From JBGOTP01 sp963717075 (lineage in GTDB: Bacteria > Acidobacteriota > Vicinamibacteria > Vicinamibacterales > CAVVIG01): DNA of 64,000 bases. Below the pieces are notes generated by a model. It was not told the DNA's origin. It ran no database searches and saw only the letters and a program-made list of their open reading frames with translations. The position numbers and the translations under genes were made by a program. Location of the stretch: NCBI GenBank assembly GCA_963717075.1, contig CAVQVI010000025.1, positions 62,001 through 126,000 on the forward strand. The letters are read 5' to 3'. This document shows, piece after piece, positions 17,104-25,596 of this stretch; the first letter of the stretch is position 1, and every line of letters begins with the position of its first letter.

Positions 17104-18800
17104 TGCCTCCGACGGCGCCCTGGCTCGCCCACTACGACGCGGGCGTTCCGCAAACATTGGCGCCATATGCCGATCGCACACTGCTCGACTATCTCGCCGA
17201 CGCGGCTCGAACGCGTCCGACCGATGCCGCGCTCCTTTTCAAAGGCGCCACCGTTACCACGGCCGCACTGGAAGAGCTGAGCGACGCGCTCGCCTCGGCA
17301 TTCCAGAGGCTTGGCATTGGTCGTGGCGATCGGGTGGCGCTGCTGCTTCCCAACTGCCCGCAGTTTTTCATCGCGCAGTTTGCAGCGTGGAAGATCGGCG
17401 CGATTGTTGCCCCCCTGAATCCCATCTATACAGAACACGAGCTCGAGCGACCTCTGCTCGAACACGGCATCGAAACAATCGTCACGTTGACACGGTTCTA
17501 CCAGCGAGTGAAGCGCGTGCAACCCCGGACAGTGTTGAAGCGCGTGATCGCAGCCAACATCAAAGAGTACTTCCCGCCTCTTCTGCGGATGCTGTTCACG
17601 CTCATCCGTGAAAAGCGCGAGGGCGATCGCGTCCATCTGGCCGCCGACGATCACGACTTCGCTCGACTCCTGCACGCTCACCGAGGGGGGCAGGCTGCGC
17701 GGTCCAATCCAGGCGCCGACGATCCGGCTGTGCTCCTCATGAGCGGCGGTACCACCGGAACGCCCAAGGGGGTCATCGGTACGCACGGCGCCTACGTCAT
17801 GTCCGGGCAACAGGTGCACGCATGGCTCCGGTCAATACTGAGACCAGGCGATCGGATTCTGCTGCCGCTGCCGATGTTCCACGTCTACGCGAACGCCGGC
17901 GCACAGTCGCTTGCGCTGGTTGCAGGCTGCCCGCTGGCGCTGGTGCCCAATCCTCGCGATCTTTCGGACGTGCTGGCGACTGTTCGCCGCGTCCGGCCGG
18001 CCTTCTTTAACGGCGTGCCGACGCTCTATGTGGCGCTCCTGGCGCATCCTGACGTGCAGTCCGGCAGAGCGGACTTCAAGTCCGTCAAACTCTGCTTTTC
18101 CGGCGCCGCGCCCCTCATGGCCGACACCAAGCAGCGATTCGAGTCTCTGACAGGCGGACGGATTGTCGAAGGGTATTCACTGACTGAAGCAATGATGGCG
18201 GCCTGCGTCAACCCGGTGAGAGGACCGAACAAGATCGGGTCGGTCGGCATGCCACTGCCAGACGTCTCCGTCACCATCGTTGATCCCGATGAAGGCACGC
18301 TTCCCGTTTCGGTGGGGACCGTCGGCGAAGTCTGTCTCTCAGCGCCGCAGTTGATGACGGGGTACTGGAACAATGCCGCGGAGACCGCAAGCGTTCTTCG
18401 CGACCATCCTGGAGCGGAAGGAACGAGGCGCTGGCTGCACACTGGCGACCTCGGGTACCTCGACGACGATGGCTATCTCTTCATCGTGGATCGTCTGAAA
18501 GACCTCATCAAAACGAGCGGCTACCAGGTGTGGCCACGAGAGGTCGAAGAAGCCCTCTCGGCTCATCCAGCCATTGCCGAGTGCGGTGTCGCTGGCATTC
18601 CACATCCTGTACAGGGCGAGGCGGTCAAAGCCTGGGTGGTGCTGCGAGCGGGTCAGCAGTCGAGCGACACTGAAATCCGCGCGTTCTGCCGCGAGCGGCT
18701 CGCGTCCTACAAGGTTCCATCCACGATCGAGTTCCGCACCGAGCTGCCGAAGACGATGGTCGGCAAAGTGCTGCGGCGCGCGCTGAAGGAACCCGGTTAG
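17103..18800 (+). CDS. AMP-dependent long-chain acyl-CoA ligase
   Basis: ANL-superfamily ligase, 565 aa. P-loop MSGGTTGTPKGVIGTHG, EGYSLTEAMMA, HTGDLGYLDDDGYLFIVDRLKD and the C-terminal catalytic lysine region PKTMVGKVLRR are all present. It activates a fatty acid with ATP and CoA, FadD-like. It starts inside the argF stop codon, so it is expressed with the arg genes, although no metabolic link is obvious. Substrate chain length cannot be told. Confidence 0.9.
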   Translation: MPPTAPWLAHYDAGVPQTLAPYADRTLLDYLADAARTRPTDAALLFKGATVTTAALEELSDALASAFQRLGIGRGDRVALLLPNCPQFFIAQFAAWKIGAIVAPLNPIYTEHELERPLLEHGIETIVTLTRFYQRVKRVQPRTVLKRVIAANIKEYFPPLLRMLFTLIREKREGDRVHLAADDHDFARLLHAHRGGQAARSNPGADDPAVLLMSGGTTGTPKGVIGTHGAYVMSGQQVHAWLRSILRPGDRILLPLPMFHVYANAGAQSLALVAGCPLALVPNPRDLSDVLATVRRVRPAFFNGVPTLYVALLAHPDVQSGRADFKSVKLCFSGAAPLMADTKQRFESLTGGRIVEGYSLTEAMMAACVNPVRGPNKIGSVGMPLPDVSVTIVDPDEGTLPVSVGTVGEVCLSAPQLMTGYWNNAAETASVLRDHPGAEGTRRWLHTGDLGYLDDDGYLFIVDRLKDLIKTSGYQVWPREVEEALSAHPAIAECGVAGIPHPVQGEAVKAWVVLRAGQQSSDTEIRAFCRERLASYKVPSTIEFRTELPKTMVGKVLRRALKEPG

Positions 18801-18814
18801 ACTTACCGCACGTC

Positions 18815-19342
18815 ATGCCGAGAAACAACGCCGATTTCGGGACGGCCGTTTACCACGAGCTGCACCGACTGGCCGCGGCCGCCATGAAGCGCGAGCGTCG
18901 CGGACAAACGCTGCAGGCAACGGCACTGGTACACGAAGCGTACTTGCGGCTCGCCAACGCCAATGCCACCTGGACCGATCGGGGCCACTTCCTGGGCATT
19001 GCAGCGCGAGCCATGCGGCAGATCCTCGTCGATGGTGCCCGCGCGCGGGGTGCGCAGAAACGCTGGGCCGGCCTGGATCGCGTCACGCTCACCGAGTCAC
19101 TCGCAGGCGCGGCGCACGGCGACGCTATGCTGCCAGCGCTCGATGAGGCTCTCACGCGGCTCGAGCAAGTCGATCCCGAGCAGGCCAGAATCGTCGAGCT
19201 CCGCTACTTCATCGGCCTGAGCGTCGACGAGACGGCCGACGCGCTCAGCCTGTCGCCAGCCACCGTCAAACGACGATGGTCTTTGGCGCGAGCCTGGCTC
19301 TTTCGTGAGCTGAGCGGGGAGCCGCGCCGTTCACAGCCATGA
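18815..19342 (+). CDS. ECF-type RNA polymerase sigma factor
   Basis: 175 aa. Region 2 spans about residues 10-80 (TALVHEAYLRLAN, GHFLGIAARAMRQILVDGAR) and region 4 about 110-165 (VELRYFIGLSVDETADALSL, then SPATVKRRWSLARAW). The sequence matches the ECF subfamily common in Acidobacteria and Planctomycetes that precedes Ser/Thr kinases. Its stop overlaps the kinase start by 4 nt, supporting a sigma-kinase pair. Start ATG 15 bases after the ligase gene. Confidence 0.92.
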   Translation: MPRNNADFGTAVYHELHRLAAAAMKRERRGQTLQATALVHEAYLRLANANATWTDRGHFLGIAARAMRQILVDGARARGAQKRWAGLDRVTLTESLAGAAHGDAMLPALDEALTRLEQVDPEQARIVELRYFIGLSVDETADALSLSPATVKRRWSLARAWLFRELSGEPRRSQP

Positions 19343-20797
19343 GGCAGAGCGACTGGCTACGCATCCGCGATCTGTTCGAGCGCGCGATCGACCAGAACCC
19401 TCCGAACGTCCGCGCCTGGCTCGATCGCGAAGCGGACGGCGATCTCGACGTGCAGGCCGAGGTGATGTCCCTTCTCGAGCATCACAGGCGCGCGGGAGCC
19501 TTTCTCACAGAACCTCCCGACATCGAGCTCGATCCGGCCGACGATCCGCCATTGGAACCCGGACGCGTGATTGGTCCGTACACCATCGTTCGCGAAGCAG
19601 GTCGCGGCGGGATGGGGCGCGTTTACGCGGCAACCGATGCGCGCCTTGGACGCATCGTCGCGCTCAAGGCGGTGCGAGCGCTGACCGATCCCGCCCAACG
19701 GGAACGGCTTCGGCGCGAGGCAAGGGCTGCAGCCGTATTGACGCACCCGGGAATCTGCACGGTTTACGCACTGGAGGAAATCGACGACCATCTCTTCATC
19801 GCCACCGAATTCATTGAGGGCCGGACGCTTCGGCAGGAAATAGCGAGCGGCGATCGTCCAACCGGCTCAGACCTCCTGGCGACGGCCCGCGAGATAGCGG
19901 AAGCTCTGGCGGTTGCACACAAAACCGGCATGACGCATGGCGACCTCAAACCAGAGAACGTCATGCGCATCCCCAACGGCCGACTCAAGATCCTCGATTT
20001 TGGGTTGGCACGTCCCGAGGGGCGAACCTCACCCGAACGTCAGACGCTCAGCGATACACAGCCCGGCATGATCGTGGGCACGCCGGGCTACATGGCGCCC
20101 GAGCAACTGAACGGCGGCGCCCGGGATATCCGAGGGGACGTCTTCGCCTTTGGCGTGCTCATGTACCGAGTACGCGTGCGGCACGCATCCCTTCGACGCG
20201 TCAACGCCCGTCGGCATGACCGCGCGCGTGCTCGAGGGGCACGTGCGGCCGATCGAGGAGATCCGCACCGATCTGCCGTCTGCGCTTGGAATAGTCATTG
20301 AGCGCTGTCTGCGGAAACTTGCCGCCGATCGGTTCCCCTCCGCCGTGCAGATTGTGGAGTGCCTGGCCCGAGAGGATGGCACCGCCCCGCGCGCTCGAGT
20401 CGCGACCTGGTGGCGCGCACATCAGTTCATCATCATCGGCCTGTACCTCGTCGCGTCAATCGCGGCCTGGCGGGTCAGGGAGTTGCACGGCGGTGTGACA
20501 ACGGCTGTGTTCCTGGCGATCGGCGTCTCGGCAACGGTCGCCACGGTCTTTCGAGGCCACTTGCTGTTCACGGAGAGGATGAACGGTTCCAGGTTGACGG
20601 CGGAACGGCGGCGGACGCGGCCGGTCACGATGGGCGTGGATCTCCTGATCTCGCTCGCGCTTGCGGTCGACGGCGCGATCATCGCGTCGATCACCCCCCT
20701 CCCCGCGGTGCTGATCGTGTCCCTGAGCGCGTCTCTGGCGCTCGCCAGGCTGATCCTCGAACCTTCAACCACGGCCGCGGCCTTCAAGGACCAGTAG
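19339..20797 (+). pseudogene. Membrane Ser/Thr protein kinase, interrupted by a +1 frameshift
   Basis: Residues 1-275 contain a kinase domain: glycine loop EAGRGGMGRVY, IVALKAV lysine, HGDLKPENV catalytic loop (Gly in place of the Arg of HRD), LDFGLA and the GTPGYMAPEQ activation segment. After GVLMY the frame is lost to about 20301, while the next frame continues with EYACGTHPFDASTP and the C-lobe. Removing one C near 20166 restores a 485-aa protein whose tail has four hydrophobic helices. All kinase motifs are otherwise intact, so sequencing error is as likely as true inactivation. Probably acts with the overlapping ECF sigma factor. Confidence 0.85.
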
Positions 20798-20878
20798 GGC
20801 CGCTAGCCCAGCGGTCACGTGCCAGGTCGTGAGCCGGTTGGTGGCCGCTTCCCGCATTAGTCATCGGAGGCGTTCACC

Positions 20879-21580
20879 ATGTCCTACATTTCCGGCCGGC
20901 ATGTGCGCGAACATCGAAGTCTGCTCGCAGCCGCTGAAAAGCGGGCGCTCACCTGGATTGCTGTGCGGCTGCCCGAGCACATTCACTCGGATCATCTCTC
21001 TGGGCTCGGACTCGCGTCCATGCTCGCCGCAGGAATCTGCTTCGCCGTATTCCAGACAACGAGCTGGGCCGCGCTGGGCGTGGTGGTGTCTTTAGCCGCC
21101 AACTGGTTGGGCGACAGTCTGGACGGTACTGTCGCGCGCACTCGGGGGCACGAGCGGCCCCGCTACGGCTTCTACGTCGATCATGTCATCGATGTCGCGG
21201 GAGCGGTATTCCTGCTCGGTGGACTCGCTTGGTCCGGCCTGATGAGCTCACTCCTGGCGATGGCGCTGCTCGCGGCCTATCTCCTGGTCTGTGCGGAGAC
21301 CTATCTCGCGACCCATGCGACGGGCGTGTTTCGAGTGTCTATCTGGGGCTTTGGACCGACAGAGCTGAGAATTCTGCTAGCCGCAGGTGCCTTGAAGGCG
21401 GCGCACGCTCCGCAGATCTCACTCGCCACCCTCGGACCGGTTCGTCTCTTCGACGTGGGAGGCACGATCGCGACCGTGGGCCTGCTCGCGGTGTTCCTTG
21501 TCTCCGCGCTCAGCAACACGCGTGCTCTGTACGCCGCCGAGCCAGTTCCATCGCGAAGAAGCGGGTCCAAGGTCGCATGA
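20879..21580 (+). CDS. CDP-alcohol phosphatidyltransferase family protein
   Basis: 233 aa, multi-pass membrane protein. It carries the CDP-alcohol motif D-x2-D-G-x2-A-R-x8-G-x3-D-x3-D, read as GDSLDGTVAR then GFYVDHVID. The family transfers a phospho-alcohol head group from a CDP-donor during phospholipid synthesis; head group not identifiable. A GGAGG ribosome site lies eight bases before the ATG. The stop overlaps the next ATG (ATGA). Confidence 0.9.
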   Translation: MSYISGRHVREHRSLLAAAEKRALTWIAVRLPEHIHSDHLSGLGLASMLAAGICFAVFQTTSWAALGVVVSLAANWLGDSLDGTVARTRGHERPRYGFYVDHVIDVAGAVFLLGGLAWSGLMSSLLAMALLAAYLLVCAETYLATHATGVFRVSIWGFGPTELRILLAAGALKAAHAPQISLATLGPVRLFDVGGTIATVGLLAVFLVSALSNTRALYAAEPVPSRRSGSKVA

Positions 21581-21999
21581 GAAACGACTTCAAGGTGTTC
21601 GCCGTAGTCGGCGCGATGGGGTTCGTGGTGCAGATTGGCGTGGTTGCGTCGCTCACGACGCTGGCTCATTGGCCATACTGGGCCGCGACAATGGCGGCCG
21701 TCGAGGCCGCGATCCTGCACAACTTCTGGTGGCACGAGCAGTGGACGTGGCGGAGACGTCGCCCCTTGGACGCCGCGGTCTCCACGCGACTCTTGCGCTT
21801 TCATGCCGGAGCAGGATGCATATCAATTACCGGCAACCTCGCGCTCACGACACTTGGCGTGCAGTCCCTGCACGTCGGCGTGGTCACCGCAAACATCGGA
21901 GCCGTGGCACTCACGAGCCTCGCGAACTTCTGGGTCGCGGACCGATGGATTTTCCGAGGAACCCAAGACGCCCGACCTGAAGGTCGGGCCTACGAGTGA
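21577..21999 (+). CDS. GtrA-like flippase family membrane protein
   Basis: 140 aa with four hydrophobic helices and the GtrA-type pattern FAVVGAMGFVVQIG, HNFWWHEQWTW and a closing SLANFWVADRWIF. The family is linked to moving polyprenyl-linked sugars across the inner membrane. The last ~14 residues are encoded by a REP-like palindrome (21970-21989) and are unlikely to be ancestral sequence. Co-translated with the CDP-alcohol transferase. Confidence 0.85.
   Translation: MRNDFKVFAVVGAMGFVVQIGVVASLTTLAHWPYWAATMAAVEAAILHNFWWHEQWTWRRRRPLDAAVSTRLLRFHAGAGCISITGNLALTTLGVQSLHVGVVTANIGAVALTSLANFWVADRWIFRGTQDARPEGRAYE
21970..21989. repeat. REP-like palindrome in the 3' end of the GtrA gene
   Basis: GCCCGACCT-GA-AGGTCGGGC, a perfect 9-bp stem with a two-base loop, followed by CTACG. 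The same type of palindrome is, from memory, widespread in several soil-bacterial genomes; a genome-wide count would settle that. It lies inside the coding frame, adding the tail DARPEGRAYE. Confidence 0.65.
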
Positions 22000-22001
22000 C
22001 T

Positions 22002-22053
22002 GTCGTTCAGCGATCGCCCACTGGGAGGGAGGGGTCGTTCAGCGATCGCCCAC
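22002..22053. repeat. 20-bp direct repeat at the 3' end of pxpA
   Basis: GTCGTTCAGCGATCGCCCAC occurs at 22002-22021 and again at 22034-22053, separated by 12 bases. The second copy contains the pxpA stop codon and its last residues; the first is an extra copy beyond the gene, next to the REP-like palindrome. Confidence 0.85.
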
Positions 22054-22785
22054 GGCTCTAATGACGATGCCCGCGGCCTCGAGGCCGCTCCGGAGGCTGG
22101 CCGCCAGTGCGGCCGCGCCTGGCGTGTCTCCGTGGACGCAGATCGTGTCAGCCTCAATCGACAAAAGGGAACCGTCTGTCGAGACGATCGTTCGTTCTCT
22201 GACCAGCCGAACCGCGCGTCCAACCACAACTCGCGGATCGTGAATGATGGCGCCTGGGTCGGATCGCGGTGCAAGCGATCGATCTTGGCGGTAGGCACGA
22301 TCGGCGAAGGCTTCCGCAGCCACGCCAAGTCCGGCCGCGCGTGCCACAGCCAGCAGTTGCGAACCGGCCGGACCGAACACGAGGAGCGCGGGGTCGAGCG
22401 CGGCCACCGCACGCACGATCGCGGCCGCGAGATTCTGGTCGCGCGCCGCCATGTTGTACAGGGCGCCATGAGGTTTGACGTGCTGCAAGCGCACACCTTC
22501 AGCCGCGGCTACGCCAGCCACGGCGGCAACCTGATACAGCACGAAATCCTCGGCCTCCGACGGCGTGACACGCAACTCTCGTCGGCCGAATCCCTCGCGA
22601 TCCGGAAACCCCGGGTGCGCTCCTACGGCTATTCCACCCGCCTTCGCGAGCCGGATGGTCTCACGCATGATGGAGGGGTCGCCTGCGTGAGCGCAAGCGG
22701 CAACGTTCACAGACGAAATCGACCGCATCAACGCGGGATCCTCGCCGATCGATTCGCCGAGATCAGCATTCAGGTCGATGCGCAT
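22039..22785 (-). CDS. pxpA: 5-oxoprolinase subunit A (LamB/YcsF family)
   Basis: 248 aa. N-terminal metal-site segment MRIDLNADLGES, CAHAGDP, GAHPGFPDREGFGRR and the HVKPHGALYN motif are characteristic. PxpA works with PxpB and PxpC to open 5-oxoproline to glutamate using ATP. No pxpB or pxpC is adjacent, so the partners must be elsewhere if the pathway operates. ATG start. Confidence 0.92.
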   Translation of the reverse strand: MRIDLNADLGESIGEDPALMRSISSVNVAACAHAGDPSIMRETIRLAKAGGIAVGAHPGFPDREGFGRRELRVTPSEAEDFVLYQVAAVAGVAAAEGVRLQHVKPHGALYNMAARDQNLAAAIVRAVAALDPALLVFGPAGSQLLAVARAAGLGVAAEAFADRAYRQDRSLAPRSDPGAIIHDPRVVVGRAVRLVRERTIVSTDGSLLSIEADTICVHGDTPGAAALAASLRSGLEAAGIVIRAVGDR

Positions 22786-22802
22786 GTTCAGCTATAGGCT
22801 AC

Positions 22803-22815
22803 AGCGTTCGGCTCT
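22803..22815. repeat. Interspersed AGCGTTCGGCTCT repeat, copy A
   Basis: The 14-base CAGCGTTCGGCTCT here recurs at 58557-58570, in both places among CTCAGCTCT-like runs. It lies 17 bases upstream of the pxpA start, between genes. Confidence 0.45.
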
Positions 22816-22869
22816 CAGCTCTTAGCTATCTTTCGCGGCGGGCTGGCGCCTGAGCGGCCCGTACAAACG

Positions 22870-22898
22870 AAAGGGCATCGCGACATGCGATGCCCTTT
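22870..22898. terminator. 12-bp stem hairpin, likely terminator between rfbC and pxpA
   Basis: AAAGGGCATCGC - GACAT - GCGATGCCCTTT, a perfect 12-bp stem with a five-base loop and T-rich flanks in both directions. On the minus strand it would end the rfb operon transcript. A second, smaller hairpin with the same stem sequence lies at 22950-22970 (GCGATTGCC / GGCATCGC). The rest of the 22786-23069 gap shows no gene. Confidence 0.75.
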
Positions 22899-23069
22899 TC
22901 ACCGGCCTGGCTCCCCCAGCATTCACGGCGCCCTGCCGTAATCAGACCGGCGATTGCCCTTTGGCATCGCAAGGGATGTACCCGCGTCCGAGACGCTTGG
23001 AAAGATGGGATTTCTTCTCGGTGCTCAGTGTTTTTCGCGCCCGTTTCGTCAGCACGATGACAAATTTGT

Positions 23070-23624
23070 CTACGGCTGATAGTCAGGAAGCCTGCTCATC
23101 ACTTCGGCAAGCCGGGGATGCCGACGATCGCGATCAGACACGAGAGGCTCCTCAACGAGCCAGTCGATCGCGAGCGCCGGATCGTTCCACGCAATGCCGA
23201 CCTCTGACGCCGGGTGGTACAAGTCACTGCACTTGTACTCAACCTGCGCTGTATCGCTGAGCACCGAGAAACCGTGCGCGAAACCGACCGGCACGAAGCA
23301 CTGGCGGAAATTGTCCGCTGACAGATCAACAGCGGTCCATTGCCCGAAGGTCGGCGATCCCCTTCTTACGTCAACGGCAACGTCGCGGATCGCTCCTTCG
23401 ATGACGCGCACGAGCTTGGCCTGCGGGTGGCCGACCTGCAAGTGAAGACCGCGCACGGTGTTCCTCACCGATTTGGAGTGGTTGTCCTGAACAAACGTGG
23501 CGGTGATACCGCAAGCCTGATACTTCTCCGCGTGGTACGTCTCGAGAAAGAAACCGCGCGCGTCACGGTGGATATCCAGCTCAACAACGAGAACGTCTGG
23601 CAGGCTGGTACGAACAACGAACAT
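23070..23624 (-). CDS. rfbC: dTDP-4-dehydrorhamnose 3,5-epimerase
   Basis: 184 aa cupin-fold epimerase, third step of dTDP-L-rhamnose synthesis. DARGFFLETYH, VRGLHLQ with the catalytic His, KLVRVIEGAIRDVAVDVR and VPVGFAHGFSVLSD are conserved. Its ATG overlaps the rfbA stop by one base (TAATG). No rfbD reductase gene lies next to it. Confidence 0.95.
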   Translation of the reverse strand: MFVVRTSLPDVLVVELDIHRDARGFFLETYHAEKYQACGITATFVQDNHSKSVRNTVRGLHLQVGHPQAKLVRVIEGAIRDVAVDVRRGSPTFGQWTAVDLSADNFRQCFVPVGFAHGFSVLSDTAQVEYKCSDLYHPASEVGIAWNDPALAIDWLVEEPLVSDRDRRHPRLAEVMSRLPDYQP

Positions 23625-24496
23625 TAGTGTTCCTGTTCGAGCAGGCGCATCAGATACTGGCCGTAGGCACTCTTGGCCATGGAACGCGCCAGGGCGGCGA
23701 GATCGTCCGATCCGATGAACCCCATCCGGAACGCGATTTCCTCGAGGCACGCGACCATCAGCCCCTGGCGCTCCTCAATTGCCTGAACGTAGTTGGCGGC
23801 CTGCAGGAGCGCCTCGTGCGTTCCGGTGTCAAGCCACGCAACGCCGCGCGGCAGCTTCTCGACGTGGAGTTGTCCGCGTTCGAGGTACGTGCGGTTCACG
23901 TCGGTGATCTCCAACTCACCGCGAGCCGACGGCCGAAGTCCTGCGGCAATATCGAGCACCTGATTGTCGTAGAAGTAGAGACCGGTCACTGCGTAAGACG
24001 ATTTGGGTCGGACAGGCTTCTCTTCGAGGCTGACTGCCTTCCCTTGTCCGTCGAATTCGACCACGCCATAACGTTCCGGGTCGCGAACCTGGTACGCGAA
24101 CACTGTTGCGCCAACGAGACGGGATCCGGCGTTGCCAAACAAGTCCGACAATCGCGCACCGTAGAAAATGTTGTCGCCAAGCGCAAGGGCGACGCGGTCG
24201 CCTCCGACAAAGTTTCGCCCGATGATGAATGCCTGGGCGAGTCCTTCGGGCTCCGGCTGTGCCGCATAGTCGATGCGAATTCCGATCTCCGACCCGTTGC
24301 CCAGCAGTTGCCGGAAGCCGGCCTGGTCGCGAGGGGTTGTGATCATGAGGATTTCTCGGATCCCGGCGAGCATGAGCATCGATAGCGGGTAGTACACCAT
24401 CGGCTTGCTGTAGATGGGCATCAGCTGCTTGCTCATTGCGCGCGTCAGGGGATGGAGTCGCGACCCCGATCCGCCAGCGAGGATGATGCCCTTCAA
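23624..24496 (-). CDS. rfbA: Glucose-1-phosphate thymidylyltransferase
   Basis: 290 aa. Nucleotidyltransferase signature IILAGGSGSRLHPLT and SKQLMPIYSKPMVYYPLS, with LALGDNIFYG. It makes dTDP-glucose from dTTP and glucose 1-phosphate. TTG start, chosen because it overlaps the rfbB TGA by 4 nt and matches the family N terminus. Confidence 0.96.
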   Translation of the reverse strand: MKGIILAGGSGSRLHPLTRAMSKQLMPIYSKPMVYYPLSMLMLAGIREILMITTPRDQAGFRQLLGNGSEIGIRIDYAAQPEPEGLAQAFIIGRNFVGGDRVALALGDNIFYGARLSDLFGNAGSRLVGATVFAYQVRDPERYGVVEFDGQGKAVSLEEKPVRPKSSYAVTGLYFYDNQVLDIAAGLRPSARGELEITDVNRTYLERGQLHVEKLPRGVAWLDTGTHEALLQAANYVQAIEERQGLMVACLEEIAFRMGFIGSDDLAALARSMAKSAYGQYLMRLLEQEH

Positions 24497-25596
24497 CCGC
24501 CCAACCCCAATCGCTGCCGATCGTATCGGCCAGCCTGCACCCGGTCACACCAATCCCGGTGCTCCAGGTACCATTGCACAGTCTGCCGAAGGCCGGCCGA
24601 CAAAGAGTGACGAGGCCCCCAGCCCAGCTCGCGGCAAACCTTGCTCGCGTCGATCGCGTACCGGCGATCGTGGCCTGGCCGGTCCGGCACGTACGTCTTC
24701 AGCGCACGATAGCTGATCGGTTTCGCCATGTGGCTCAGGGCCGCGTTCGACTCCGCGGGGCGTAGTTCCTCGAGCGCATCGCACACATCGTCCACGATCT
24801 GGAGGTTGGTGCGCTCGTTGCCGCCGCCGACATTGTACTTGCCGCCCGCGCGCCCCTTTTCAAGGACGAGCAGAAGCCCCGCGCAGTGGTCCTCGACATG
24901 CAGCCAGTCTCGCACGTTGCCACCGTCGCCGTAGATCGGCAGAGGGCGGCCCTCCACGGCATTCAGAATCATCAGCGGAATCAGTTTCTCCGGAAACTGA
25001 TACGGTCCGTAATTGTTCGAACAGTTCGTGATGAGAACCGGCAAACCGTACGTGTGGCCGTAGGCGCGCACGAAGTGGTCAGCTGACGCCTTGCTGGCCG
25101 CATAGGGGGAATTCGGCGCGTACGGCGTCGCTTCGCTGAACTGGCCGGATGGCCCAAGCGCTCCGTAGACCTCGTCGGTGGACACATGCAAAAAGCGGAA
25201 GCTCGAGGCGTCGGTCTCACCGGGATCGTCCGCGGCGTCCGCCTGACGTAGGAATTGCCGCGCAACGTCGAGCAGTACGCACGTGCCGACGACATTGGTG
25301 TCGATGAACGGCTGGGGGCTATCGATGGAGCGATCAACGTGCGTCTCAGCTGCAAGATTGATGACGGCGGTGGGGCGATGTTCGGCGAACAAGCGCGCCA
25401 TTGCTTCCCGATCGGCGATATCGGCGTGCACGAAGAGCACCCGAGGATCACCGAGCACCCGCTCCAGATTGAGCAGGCTGCCGGCATAGGTCAGCTTGTC
25501 AACAACGACCAGGCGGTCCGCGGTGTGGGCGAGAGCGTAGTGGACGAAATTTGACCCTATGAACCCGGCGCCACCAGTGATGAGAAGAGTGCCTAT
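24493..25596 (-). CDS. rfbB: dTDP-glucose 4,6-dehydratase with apparent ATA start
   Basis: Extended SDR, 367 aa. Rossmann motif LLITGGAGFIGSNFVHYA, active-site VSTDEVYG and Y-x3-K in YAASKASADHF. The first ATG/GTG/TTG in frame lies after the Rossmann domain (GTG at 25458), yet the frame upstream encodes a perfect N terminus. It runs back to ATA GGC ACT CTT CTC, with a stop five codons before the ATA and no usual start between. I therefore take ATA at 25594-25596, which overlaps the upstream TAG as ATAG. The alternative is a base error at that spot. It converts dTDP-glucose to the 4-keto-6-deoxy sugar. Confidence 0.9.
   Translation of the reverse strand: MGTLLITGGAGFIGSNFVHYALAHTADRLVVVDKLTYAGSLLNLERVLGDPRVLFVHADIADREAMARLFAEHRPTAVINLAAETHVDRSIDSPQPFIDTNVVGTCVLLDVARQFLRQADAADDPGETDASSFRFLHVSTDEVYGALGPSGQFSEATPYAPNSPYAASKASADHFVRAYGHTYGLPVLITNCSNNYGPYQFPEKLIPLMILNAVEGRPLPIYGDGGNVRDWLHVEDHCAGLLLVLEKGRAGGKYNVGGGNERTNLQIVDDVCDALEELRPAESNAALSHMAKPISYRALKTYVPDRPGHDRRYAIDASKVCRELGWGPRHSLSAGLRQTVQWYLEHRDWCDRVQAGRYDRQRLGLGG

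Noticed and set aside
22900..22970. Possible riboswitch: minus-strand GGGGGAGCCAGGCCGGTGAA resembles part of the c-di-AMP (ydaO) motif
   Set aside because: The conserved second half (GACAGCTAACC-like) is missing and the position downstream of rfbC does not fit; likeness is to one short segment only.
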